Source: an uncultured Clostridia bacterium (GTDB lineage Bacteria; Bacillota; Clostridia; Christensenellales; Pumilibacteraceae). From it: a DNA stretch of 8,974 nucleotides. Below the pieces are notes generated by a model, which was not told the origin of the DNA, searched no databases, and saw only the letters and a program-made list of their open reading frames with translations. A program made the position numbers and the translations under genes. Position 1 is the stretch's first letter, and each line of letters opens with the position of its first letter. Shown piece after piece: positions 1-6,951 of the stretch. Where the stretch lies: the NCBI GenBank assembly GCA_900553555.1, contig USEG01000027.1, forward strand, positions 1 to 8,974. Reading direction: 5' to 3'.

Positions 1-2
1 TT

Positions 3-458
3 ATGGCGCGCGATATCGACAATTGGAACGCCAACGGATACGAAGTGGCGGTTTGCTGCGGTTCGGCGGCGCTTAAAGACAGAGTTACCGAACTTTTAGC
101 CAAAAACAATCTGGGCTGGAGCGATAACTATACGTCCGGCATAACGGTCACGGCGGAAAAAATAGGCAACGGCGAGATTTTACACGACTTAAAGTTGGTG
201 GTGATAGGCGAAAACGACCTGGTGGGCGAACGCAATCAGACGGTGCGCCATCGCCGCCGCGGCAATTTTATCGGCGAGCCTAAGGTGGGCGAGTACGTCG
301 TTCACGACGTGCACGGCATAGGAATATGCGAGGGCGTCAGAAAAGTAGTGGTGGACGGCGCCGTGCGAGACTATGTGGTCGTGGGGTATGCCAACGGCGG
401 AAAATTGTACGTTCCCGTCGAAAATATGGACAGGCTTACGCGCTATGTGTCGGGCTGA
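3..458 (+). CDS. mfd: Transcription-repair coupling factor Mfd, internal fragment up to a premature TGA (5' end outside window)
   Basis: This is the middle of Mfd, the ATPase that pushes stalled RNA polymerase off damaged DNA and recruits UvrA. The frame is already open at base 1, so the ATG at 3 is an internal methionine and the true start lies upstream. Residues 1-85 match the region before the polymerase-interaction domain (LVVIGENDL, then a basic stretch). About residues 91-150 are the CarD-like RNA-polymerase-interacting domain, with VGEYVVHDVHGIG and KLYVPVENMDRL, typical of Mfd. The frame stops at TGA 456-458, but the same frame resumes directly with PPRLNK and the Mfd motor. The two parts are therefore one gene interrupted by a stop, not two genes. 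The family assignment is very secure. Whether a full protein is made is unknown. Confidence 0.95.
   Translation: MARDIDNWNANGYEVAVCCGSAALKDRVTELLAKNNLGWSDNYTSGITVTAEKIGNGEILHDLKLVVIGENDLVGERNQTVRHRRRGNFIGEPKVGEYVVHDVHGIGICEGVRKVVVDGAVRDYVVVGYANGGKLYVPVENMDRLTRYVSG
456..458 (+). other. mfd: In-frame TGA interrupting mfd
   Basis: The codons around the stop read Y-V-S-G-stop-P-P-R-L-N-K-M-G-G, and both flanks are clear Mfd sequence in the same frame. The base after TGA is C, a context known to be leaky. As I recall the family, the linker here is also about two residues shorter than usual, so a small in-frame deletion that created the stop is possible, as are a point mutation or a sequencing error. 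TGA ends mfd itself at 2253-2255 and two other genes here, so genome-wide recoding is unlikely. Confidence 0.9.
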
Positions 459-476
459 CCGCCGCGTCTCAATAAG

Positions 477-2255
477 ATGGGCGGAACGGAGTTTGCCAAG
501 CAAAAGCTGAAAGCGCGCGAGTCCATAAAAAAACTGGCGTTCGACCTGAAAGAATTGTATGCCCAGCGCCTTAAAGCAAACGCCTACCGTTACAGCAGCG
601 ACGACAGCCTTTTACGGGAATTCGAAAACACTTTCGAGTACAACGAAACCGAAGATCAGCTCAAGGCGGAGGAGGAATGTCTAAACGACCTCAAATCCTC
701 CAAAATCATGGACAGACTGCTTTGCGGAGACGTGGGTTACGGCAAGACGGAAGTGGCGCTTAGGGTGGCGTTTAAGGTGATTTGCGAAGGCAAACAGGTG
801 GCATTTATGTCGCCGACGACGGTGCTCGCCAAACAGCATTACGAGACGGTAAAAAGGCGCATGGAACCTTTTGGGATAAAGACGGGAAGGCTGACGCGGT
901 TTGACAGCGCCGCCAAAATAAGAGAGACCGTCGCCCGTCTTAAAGAAGGCGACATAGATATTGTTGTGGGCACGCACAGGCTGTTATCGAAGGACGTCGG
1001 ATTTAAGGATCTCGGACTGCTCATTCTGGACGAAGAACAGCGATTCGGCGTGGGCGATAAGGAAAAGATTAAAAATCTCCGCCGCGAAGTCAATGTGCTT
1101 ACGCTGTCGGCAACGCCCATTCCGCGCACGCTGCACATGTCCTTGGCGGGAATGCGCGACATGAGTCTTCTCGAAACGCCGCCGAAAAACCGCCTGCCCG
1201 TTCAGACATACGTCACCGAATACAGCGACGCTCTTTTATACGACGCAGTCATGCGCGAGATGGGCAGAGGAGGACAAAGCTTTATTGTGTACAACCGCGT
1301 CGAACATATTGACGAGTTTGCCGCAAAAGTGGCGCGGCTGGTGCCGGACGCAAAGATAGTCGTGGCTCACGGACAAATGCCGGAAGGCCAGCTGGAAAAG
1401 GCAGTGGACGCGTTTGTGTCGGGACAGGGCGACGTCATGATTTCCAGCACGATAATCGAAAACGGAGTGGACATACCGCGCGCCAACACGCTTGTGGTGA
1501 TAGACGCCGACAGAATGGGGCTTAGTCAATTGTACCAGTTGCGCGGCAGAGTGGGAAGAAGCGATCGCACGGCATACGCGTTTTTCACCTTCCCGGCGGG
1601 GAAAGTGTTGTCGAAAGAGGCCTTCGAGCGGCTGGAATCCATAGGCAAATACACCGATCTCGGCAGCGGATTCAAGATTGCCATGCGCGACCTCGAAATA
1701 CGCGGCGCAGGCAATATTCTGGGAGCGGAGCAGCACGGCCACATGGAAAAGGTGGGATACGATATGTATTGTTCGCTACTGGAAGAAGTGCTGGACGAAA
1801 TGCAGGGCAAACCCGTAAGTCCCAAAAAAGAAGTGAAGATGATGGTGGATTACAGCGCCAGCGTGCCCGACGATTATGTCGCCGACAGCGAATGGAAATT
1901 CAAACTTTATTCGCGGATAGCGCGTGTAAATTCCGTCAAAGAAAGGGATACTTTATTAAAAGAAGTGCAGGACCTTTACGGTCCGGCGCCGGACAGCGTG
2001 AAAAACCTTATAAACATAGCGCTGATAAAAAATCTGGCGGAGACCGTGGGCGCGTCGGCAGTAGTCATGAACAAGCGCGAAAGCAAAGTGGTTTTCGACT
2101 ATATGATGGATATAAGCAAAGAAGTCTATTCGACGGCGGTAAAGTGCGGAGCAAAGTTGATAAACGGCGAAAAACACGCTCTTAAATTTATGAATAACAA
2201 CGAGTTACTCAAATTTTTACTTAATTGTCGCAATTTACGCCCGAAAAATGTTTGA
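477..2255 (+). CDS. mfd: Transcription-repair coupling factor Mfd, translocase motor and C-terminal domain (continuation of the fragment at 3-458)
   Basis: This is the superfamily-2 helicase-like motor of Mfd with its C-terminal part. Visible motifs are Walker A GDVGYGKTE (726-752), the DEEQ box (1029-1040), motif III SAT followed by PIPRTLHMS (from 1107), IIENGVDIP near 1453, and QLRGRVGRS near 1536-1563. The TRG region follows, with GSGFKIAMRDLEIRGAGN near 1665-1715, then the C-terminal autoinhibitory domain. No frame break is seen inside it. The ATG at 477 is a methionine of the conserved LNKMGG motif and has no ribosome binding site, so independent initiation there is doubtful. Coding sequence in this frame resumes at 459. 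If translation stops at 458 and does not resume, this part would not be made and mfd would be a pseudogene. The stop codon overlaps the -35 element of the next gene's promoter. Confidence 0.95.
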   Translation: MGGTEFAKQKLKARESIKKLAFDLKELYAQRLKANAYRYSSDDSLLREFENTFEYNETEDQLKAEEECLNDLKSSKIMDRLLCGDVGYGKTEVALRVAFKVICEGKQVAFMSPTTVLAKQHYETVKRRMEPFGIKTGRLTRFDSAAKIRETVARLKEGDIDIVVGTHRLLSKDVGFKDLGLLILDEEQRFGVGDKEKIKNLRREVNVLTLSATPIPRTLHMSLAGMRDMSLLETPPKNRLPVQTYVTEYSDALLYDAVMREMGRGGQSFIVYNRVEHIDEFAAKVARLVPDAKIVVAHGQMPEGQLEKAVDAFVSGQGDVMISSTIIENGVDIPRANTLVVIDADRMGLSQLYQLRGRVGRSDRTAYAFFTFPAGKVLSKEAFERLESIGKYTDLGSGFKIAMRDLEIRGAGNILGAEQHGHMEKVGYDMYCSLLEEVLDEMQGKPVSPKKEVKMMVDYSASVPDDYVADSEWKFKLYSRIARVNSVKERDTLLKEVQDLYGPAPDSVKNLINIALIKNLAETVGASAVVMNKRESKVVFDYMMDISKEVYSTAVKCGAKLINGEKHALKFMNNNELLKFLLNCRNLRPKNV

Positions 2256-2280
2256 TTTATCACCCGTAATGTGATATAAT
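2252..2280 (+). promoter_or_regulatory. Sigma-A promoter for the foldase lipoprotein gene
   Basis: TTGATT (2252-2257) is followed after exactly 17 bp by TATAAT (2275-2280). The TG at 2272-2273 gives an extended -10. Transcription would start near 2287, leaving a leader of about 80 nt before the ATG at 2365. The -35 overlaps the mfd stop codon. No terminator is visible after mfd, so readthrough from mfd is also possible. Confidence 0.75.
2258..2276. promoter_or_regulatory. Inverted repeat in the promoter spacer, possible operator
   Basis: TATCAC (2258-2263) and GTGATA (2271-2276) are perfect 6-bp arms separated by 7 bp. They lie between the -35 and -10 elements and run into the -10. The position suits a repressor site, but a 6-bp dyad in AT-rich DNA can occur by chance. 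No regulator is identified. Confidence 0.3.
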
Positions 2281-2364
2281 ACCATAAGCTGATATTGTCT
2301 AAAAGGACTTTATGGCGTTATTCCGCTTACGAAAAAAGCGATACTATAAATAAAGAGGAACAAA

Positions 2365-4203
2365 ATGCTTAAGAAAATTGTTTGTTTGATAGTGGCGGTT
2401 ATTATGTGCGGCTCGGTGTTTGCGGGCTGCAATCTTGTGACGTTCGACCAACAGCGCGACGACAAAAAAATCGTTATCACCGTTGATTCGTACGAGATCA
2501 AATCGCCCGGCGGAGATAAGACATACGTTACCGAAGAATACAACGTCTATAAAGACGAATTCCGTTCGTTGTACGACTATTACGGCTATTCTTACGAGCA
2601 TTACTACGGTTATACGCCCGAACAGATCATAAGCCTTCTGGCCGAGCAGCTGGCGGTGGAGCGCATTGTGCTCAACCTTGCCGACGCCTTTATCGATTTC
2701 GGATATATTTCTATTGATACGTACGAGCAGAACACCATCGATCAGAACGTTTATAACGCCATCGACAGCGCCATAGACACCGAAATGCACGCTCTGCTGG
2801 AAGAAAGAGGCGAAGACAGCGAGTCGATACACCATCATGACGACGAGCAGGAAAACACCGAGACGACCTACCCGACCCGCGACGAAAGCGTGGACATTTA
2901 CGCTTCCATGAGCCGCGAAGAACTGCTGAGTATGTGTCAGCAAAGAGGTCTTGTATCCGTTCCGGCGCAGGGTGACGACGCGGCCCAGGACGAGCTGGAC
3001 AGCATCACCGTCCGTCAGCTTAAAGATATGCTCATAAAGGACGACAGAAAGGACGTCGAAAAGTGGGTGCCGTCGCTTACGCGTTATCCCGGACTCAACG
3101 TCATCGACGAAAAAACTCGTTCTTTTGAACTGGAAGCCTTTTCGAGGGCGTTAAAATCCATCAAAGAGGCCGTCTTGTCGCTCAACAGCATCACGGACGA
3201 CCAGAAAGCCGCAATCGAGCAAGAGTACCGTGAGTTTGAAAACATTACCAACACCCGCGGACCCAGCTATGTTTACGGCGCACTGCAAGATTCCGTCACG
3301 GCTTACGTCTATGCCGGCGAAAGCTATGAAAATCAGGAAAAGATGAATCTCATCGAAGACTATATCGTCGGCACCGTGGAAGTGTCGCGCGCAGACGTCG
3401 AAGAGATATACAACCGCACGCTTGCCGACCAGAAGGCGAGATTCGCCACGGAAGCCAATTACGAGGCGGCGATAGACGACGGAGAGCAGCTGTTGTATTT
3501 CCCCGACGACAATCATTTCTTCGTAAAGCACATTCTCATTCCCTTCAGCGACGAGCAGACGAATCAGCTGAAAAGCTTTAAAAACAGCGTCGAAAACGTC
3601 GTGGAAGATTCTTACAACGAATACCGCGACCGTTTGGCCAACGAGATATATTCTTATGAGCACGTCGACGGCGAAGATTACGGCAGCCCCGTTTCGGTAA
3701 ATACCATTTACAACGAAATTGTCGCAAAAGTGGGCGCTGCAGTCACGCTTTATGAAAAGGAAAGAGCTTTTGACGATCTCATCTACAAATACAACACCGA
3801 CCCCGGAATTTTCGACCTGACATACGGTTATATGGAAAAGTACGACCTCGGTTCGTCGGAAGAAAGCTATATGCAGGAATTTGCAGACGCCGCGCGCGAA
3901 CTGTACGAAGGCGGCGTTGAGGGCGCTCTGTCCGGCAAAGTAGTCACCGATTACGGCGTACACGTTTTGTATCTGGCAAAACTGCCCAAGGCGGGAGAGG
4001 TGCTGGGACTTAATGATTATTATTCCTACGGACGCTATCAGTCGGTGTATTCCGGCATGGAAGAAGCGGCGCTGACAAACAAAGAAAACGCGGCTTTCGC
4101 CCGTTGGAGAGAACAGCAGATAAACCGCTACTATAAGGGCGATGCCGAAAATCCCAGCGTTGTTACTCTTGCACAAAAAGAACTTGATTCGATAATTGCT
4201 TAA
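2365..4203 (+). CDS. PrsA/SurA-type peptidyl-prolyl isomerase lipoprotein (parvulin foldase)
   Basis: A predicted membrane-anchored extracytoplasmic foldase that would help secreted proteins fold after export. The N-terminus is a lipoprotein signal: MLKK, a hydrophobic core, and FAGC with Cys22 as the lipidated residue. The parvulin (PpiC/rotamase) hallmarks are in the C-terminal part: VKHILI with His389, YMEKYDLG, EFADAARELYEGG, and YGVHVLYL with His533. The first and last hallmarks are about 145 residues apart, whereas a PpiC domain is usually near 95 residues, so an insertion of roughly 50-60 residues separates the first strand from the rest. An acidic, His-containing stretch lies near residues 150-175, followed by a segment beginning MSREELLSMCQQRGL (from about 182). 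At 612 residues it is far longer than PrsA (about 290). The ATG is preceded by AGAGGA at 2354-2359. The family is well supported; the client proteins are unknown. Confidence 0.85.
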   Translation: MLKKIVCLIVAVIMCGSVFAGCNLVTFDQQRDDKKIVITVDSYEIKSPGGDKTYVTEEYNVYKDEFRSLYDYYGYSYEHYYGYTPEQIISLLAEQLAVERIVLNLADAFIDFGYISIDTYEQNTIDQNVYNAIDSAIDTEMHALLEERGEDSESIHHHDDEQENTETTYPTRDESVDIYASMSREELLSMCQQRGLVSVPAQGDDAAQDELDSITVRQLKDMLIKDDRKDVEKWVPSLTRYPGLNVIDEKTRSFELEAFSRALKSIKEAVLSLNSITDDQKAAIEQEYREFENITNTRGPSYVYGALQDSVTAYVYAGESYENQEKMNLIEDYIVGTVEVSRADVEEIYNRTLADQKARFATEANYEAAIDDGEQLLYFPDDNHFFVKHILIPFSDEQTNQLKSFKNSVENVVEDSYNEYRDRLANEIYSYEHVDGEDYGSPVSVNTIYNEIVAKVGAAVTLYEKERAFDDLIYKYNTDPGIFDLTYGYMEKYDLGSSEESYMQEFADAARELYEGGVEGALSGKVVTDYGVHVLYLAKLPKAGEVLGLNDYYSYGRYQSVYSGMEEAALTNKENAAFARWREQQINRYYKGDAENPSVVTLAQKELDSIIA

Positions 4204-4209
4204 TGAACA

Positions 4210-4244
4210 AGGGCGTCCCGCTAACAAAGGGGCGCTCTGTTTTT
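4210..4244 (+). terminator. Rho-independent terminator after the foldase gene
   Basis: A 10-bp stem (4210-4219 with 4229-4238, two G-U pairs) closes a 9-nt loop. It is followed by G and then five T residues (4240-4244). It starts 7 bp after the foldase stop codon, which suggests that gene is transcribed as its own unit. Confidence 0.85.
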
Positions 4245-4341
4245 GTATCGACGGAGCTAAACGCCCGCCGTGCACGCGCCGCGTCAAAGCCTAATTTCGG
4301 CAAAAAGACAGCGTTGCCGCCAAAATTCGCACATGCCTTTG

Positions 4342-4350
4342 TGTTATAAT
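4342..4350 (+). promoter_or_regulatory. Extended -10 promoter for the AraM-like gene
   Basis: TGT followed by TATAAT (4345-4350) forms a consensus extended -10. No good -35 is found at 16-18 bp, which is tolerated when the TGn element is present. The start point would be near 4357, giving a leader of only about 14 nt that holds the AGGTG ribosome binding site (4361-4365) 5 nt before the GTG start. The 95 bp between the upstream terminator and this promoter contain nothing else I can name. Confidence 0.55.
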
Positions 4351-4370
4351 AAATAAAAAAAGGTGCTGCA

Positions 4371-5447
4371 GTGCGAAAATTGACGATAGACAAATTAAAA
4401 TTGACGATTGTGGGAGCGGGCGAAAAAACGCCGGATATCGCCGCCTTGCCGGAAGGATGCGCCGTTGCGCTGTCGGGAAGGGACGGCGACGCCAAACAAA
4501 AGGCGGAGCGGCGGCTCGGTCGTAAATACCGCCTTAAAAACCCGGGCGACGAGGACGTTAAGTTAAGGCTTAGCATATTTGACGGCAGTATAGACTTTTC
4601 GGACAGCGCGGACGAATACATAATTGCCTGCGACGACCCGCTGGAAAGCATAACGGCGTTAAACGCTTACCTTCCGGCAGCCGCGGGCGCATGGATATTC
4701 GAGGAAATGTTCGACGCGGGCGACGTTTCGGACTACGCCGCTCTTGCGGCAAAACTTACCGATATTACCGACTATCGCATATACTGCCTGCTGTCGGGGT
4801 GCCGGTATGACAATGCGGCGCTAAAGGCATTGCGGCGCGATATCGTGGCGTCAATACGCAAAGGCGGCGGAGCGTCGCTTGTGGATATTGCGGCAAAGGC
4901 GGCGGCAATACCCGGATTTATACATTTTGAAAGCGCCGAAATAAAGATGAGCCGCGCGTTGGAACGGTTGATGCTGCGCGAGGGGCGCGAACCCTTGCCC
5001 GGCGGCATAACAAAACTCATGTGCGCCGTTACGGTAAGCGGCGTTTACAAGCAGTTTCTGCTCAAAAAGTTCGGCTTTGTATCGCCGCCCGATAACAATC
5101 TGCGGCTCGAACAGGCCAGCGAATATCTGGGACTGGACGAGAACAAGCTGGCGGGCAAGCGTTTTGACGATTGGAGCGAGCGGCGTATAGAAGAATCTAT
5201 GTATGCCGTTGCCGGCTGCAGAGCGTCGCTGCTGGCGGAAATATGCTATAATCAACTGGCGCTCGGCAAGGCTATGGAACGCGTCAAAAGGCAGCTGCCC
5301 ATGTGCGGCTATCGCGAATTCCACGCCGTGACGCCGGGCGACCTGCGTCTTGCGCTGGCGCTGTCGTGTGATTTCGGATGGGCGCAAAACGGCGGATTGT
5401 ATTCGCTGATGAAAAGTCTCGGAGCGCTGGACGGGATGCTGCAGTGA
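4371..5447 (+). CDS. Degenerate sn-glycerol-1-phosphate dehydrogenase-like (AraM family) protein, probably without metal site
   Basis: No family is obvious at first sight. Read against the iron/zinc-dependent dehydrogenase fold as I remember it, the segments fall in the order of sn-glycerol-1-phosphate dehydrogenase. DEYIIACDDPLES (81-93) sits where the Gly-rich NAD(P) loop GxGxxxD belongs. ALAAKLTDITDYRIYCLLSG (124-143) resembles the GDxxAKxTALADWxLxxLLTG helix. SAEIKMSRALE (188-198) sits where SGAEHxxSHxxE belongs, and LPGG (209-212) where LHGE belongs. The last 40 residues (TPGDLRLAL to YSLMKSLGALD) resemble the family's xRYTILxxLGLL end. On this reading the three metal ligands Asp, His and His become Ala124, Ile191 and Pro210, and the Gly loop is lost. 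The protein has only two His (185 and 318). Length 358 compares with about 390 for AraM. The GTG start has AGGTG 5 nt upstream; GTG at 4410 is an alternative. The phosphatase gene follows after 80 bp. Family confidence is moderate and function is unknown. Confidence 0.8.
   Translation: MRKLTIDKLKLTIVGAGEKTPDIAALPEGCAVALSGRDGDAKQKAERRLGRKYRLKNPGDEDVKLRLSIFDGSIDFSDSADEYIIACDDPLESITALNAYLPAAAGAWIFEEMFDAGDVSDYAALAAKLTDITDYRIYCLLSGCRYDNAALKALRRDIVASIRKGGGASLVDIAAKAAAIPGFIHFESAEIKMSRALERLMLREGREPLPGGITKLMCAVTVSGVYKQFLLKKFGFVSPPDNNLRLEQASEYLGLDENKLAGKRFDDWSERRIEESMYAVAGCRASLLAEICYNQLALGKAMERVKRQLPMCGYREFHAVTPGDLRLALALSCDFGWAQNGGLYSLMKSLGALDGMLQ
4376..4408 (+). repeat. Two 12-bp direct repeats at the start of the AraM-like gene
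   Basis: AAAATTGACGAT occurs at 4376-4387 and again at 4397-4408, a period of 21 bp, in phase with the gene and encoding KLTI twice. The composition resembles the AATTGAC-rich short repeats often found between genes, so the first dozen codons may be a repeat captured by the gene rather than conserved protein. Confidence 0.6.
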
Positions 5448-5527
5448 GTTTGAGCCCGTTTTTGCCGCCGCGGCCGATATTAGGGCGGAGATTGCCGCTT
5501 TTACAAAATTATACCGGAGATAAAATC

Positions 5528-6304
5528 ATGAACGAGAAAATGTCGGCAGTAAAATGTTTTTTACTGGATATGGACGGAACAATTTATTTGGACGATCAAC
5601 CGTTTGAAGGGGCGGTGGAGGCCGTTGAGCGCATGAAAAAACGCGGCACCGTGCTGTTTTTGACCAACAACAGTTCGCGGACGGCGGACGAATACGTCGC
5701 AAAACTAAACGCTCTGGGTTTTTCGGCGGACAAGAGCAACGTGTACACTTCGTCGATGGCGGCGGTTCAATATTTAAACGCGCGCTACGGCGGCGCGAGG
5801 ACATACGTCTTTGCCAACGACGCAGTAAAAAGAGAGTTTGCCTCCGCCGGAATAAACTGCGTCGACGATAAACCGCAGATAGCGCTTATAGCCTTTAATA
5901 CTTCGTTTTATTATGACGAACTGGAAAAGCTGTGTAATTTTATACGCGAGGGAGTGCCTTACATTTGCACGCACGACGACATAAATTGCCCCACGGTGCG
6001 CGGTTATAAGCCGGATGTGGGGTCGTACATAGCGCTCATCGAAAAATCGACGGGAATAAAACCCTTGGCGGTATGCGGTAAGCCTTACGCCGTCATGGGC
6101 GACTGTATAAAAAGCCGCTATTCTTTACAGCCGAGGCAGATAGCCATGTTCGGCGACAGATTGGCAACGGACATACGTTTCGGCTGCACGAACAACTTTG
6201 TCACGACGCTTGTGCTCACGGGCGAGGCAACGGAAGACGACGCCAAAAAGAGCGGCCTTGACATAGACTTTATTCTGCCGTCCGTCTGCGATTGGGATAA
6301 ATAG
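5528..6304 (+). CDS. HAD-IIA family phosphatase (NagD-like)
   Basis: A cytoplasmic Mg-dependent phosphohydrolase of the HAD superfamily, subclass IIA (NagD, AraL and p-nitrophenylphosphatase relatives), of 258 residues, the usual size. All four motifs are present. Motif I is LLDMDGT, with nucleophile Asp14 and acid/base Asp16. Motif II is LTNNSSR with Thr46. Motif III is the CGKP lysine, Lys185. Motif IV is GDRLATD, with Asp210 and Asp215. The C2 cap lies between motifs II and III and carries THDDINCPT near 148-156. The frame is open further upstream, but ATG 5528 has GGAGA (5516-5520) 7 nt ahead and begins just before the core domain. Phosphosugars, glycerol phosphates and phosphoglycolate are substrates known for this subclass; the actual one cannot be read from sequence. 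It lies 80 bp after the AraM-like gene with no clear promoter of its own, so co-transcription is likely. Confidence 0.9.
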   Translation: MNEKMSAVKCFLLDMDGTIYLDDQPFEGAVEAVERMKKRGTVLFLTNNSSRTADEYVAKLNALGFSADKSNVYTSSMAAVQYLNARYGGARTYVFANDAVKREFASAGINCVDDKPQIALIAFNTSFYYDELEKLCNFIREGVPYICTHDDINCPTVRGYKPDVGSYIALIEKSTGIKPLAVCGKPYAVMGDCIKSRYSLQPRQIAMFGDRLATDIRFGCTNNFVTTLVLTGEATEDDAKKSGLDIDFILPSVCDWDK

Positions 6305-6344
6305 CCCCGGTGCGGCGGCACGCGTAAAACTTTTCACATAACGG

Positions 6345-6373
6345 TTGCAATTTTACATAAAGTATAGTATAAT
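6345..6373 (+). promoter_or_regulatory. Sigma-A-like promoter pointing antisense into yyaC
   Basis: TTGCAA (6345-6350), a 17-bp spacer and a perfect TATAAT (6368-6373) form a good promoter on the plus strand, with a start near 6380. It lies between two convergent genes. The next plus-strand gene is the CvpA-type gene 570 bp away, beyond the whole of yyaC. The -10 ends on the yyaC stop codon. No plus-strand terminator was seen between here and 6952. Confidence 0.55.
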
Positions 6374-6894
6374 TATATCGGAATTCGTTCTGCGTGACGG
6401 AGATTTTCGGCAAAGCGGCATTTTCCGCTGCCGAACGCTGCGTTTATAATAAGCGCGGCGCGGGCGGCAAGGGACAAAACGTCGCTTTTGGAAACTTTGT
6501 ACAATTCGTCGACATTGCCGTCGCATATCGACGCGGTGACGCAATAATCGCCCACCGGCGCGAGACGTTTTCCGCCGGCAAGGCCGGGTCTTAGCGGTCC
6601 CGGGAAAACGCGTATTTCACCGGGTTTTCCGCCTATCGCGGCATCGACGGCGAGGATTTTCCTGTCGGGGTACAAAAATTTTATTTCGCTCAGACGGGAT
6701 GCGAGATTGACGGCGTGTATCGGACGGCGCATTGTGCCGTATACGTTTGCGGGGCAACGCAGAAATTCGTTGAGTATTTGTCCCGTCATGGGACCGAAGC
6801 TGTCGCCGGATACCCGCGCGCTGCCTATACACAAGATGAGGGGCGGGGAAGTTTGGCTCATTATAAAGTCGTTAAGACGGCAATATGGGTTCAT
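6373..6894 (-). CDS. yyaC: YyaC-type sporulation protein (DUF1256, GPR-like fold)
   Basis: A member of the DUF1256/YyaC family, found in endospore formers and related in fold to the germination protease GPR and hydrogenase-maturation proteases. Its biochemical role is not settled. The sequence shows the family motifs in order: LCIGSARVSGDSFGP (Asp31), VYGTMRRPIHAVNL (52-64 region), ILAVDA (Asp84), VFPGPLRPG, then LAPVGDY. Asp31 and Asp84 match the two acidic positions of this fold. At 173 residues it is slightly shorter than B. subtilis YyaC (about 200). The ATG at 6894 has GGAGA about 10 nt upstream; a second Met at residue 12 has no ribosome binding site. It is divergent from the CvpA-type gene (57 bp gap) and convergent with the phosphatase gene. 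It is the best evidence here that the organism sporulates. Confidence 0.88.
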   Translation of the reverse strand: MNPYCRLNDFIMSQTSPPLILCIGSARVSGDSFGPMTGQILNEFLRCPANVYGTMRRPIHAVNLASRLSEIKFLYPDRKILAVDAAIGGKPGEIRVFPGPLRPGLAGGKRLAPVGDYCVTASICDGNVDELYKVSKSDVLSLAARAALIINAAFGSGKCRFAENLRHAERIPI

Positions 6895-6951
6895 GATTTA
6901 AGTGTCTCCATCAATGAGCCGGCATATTCAAAAAGACGGAGGAAGGATAAA

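Noticed and set aside
456..484. Selenocysteine insertion at the mfd TGA
   Set aside because: Only a 5-bp hairpin (459-463 with 480-484) follows, too weak for a bacterial SECIS, and no selenocysteine is known in Mfd.
456..2255. Genome-wide reassignment of TGA to an amino acid
   Set aside because: TGA ends mfd, the AraM-like gene and the CvpA-type gene at sensible points, and no other in-frame TGA interrupts a conserved gene here.
3151..4287. Long minus-strand open frame opposite the foldase gene
   Set aside because: It is antisense to a clearly coding gene, shows no family motif, and runs across the foldase terminator; it follows from the codon bias of the plus strand.
4298..4319. Hairpin CGGCAA/TTGCCG before the AraM-like gene
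   Set aside because: A 6-bp stem with a 10-nt loop and no T run on either strand; probably chance.
4163..4651. Minus-strand open frame of 162 codons across the foldase/AraM-like gap
   Set aside because: No ribosome binding site or family motif was seen. It covers the terminator, the promoter and the short repeats of the plus-strand genes.
5431..5463. Possible terminator after the AraM-like gene (ACGGG with CCCGT, then five T)
   Set aside because: The stem is only 5 bp with a 19-nt loop; not convincing, so I treat the gene and the phosphatase gene as one unit.
6394..6594. Small plus-strand frame just after the antisense promoter
   Set aside because: It starts at GTG without a ribosome binding site and is the reverse of conserved yyaC codons.
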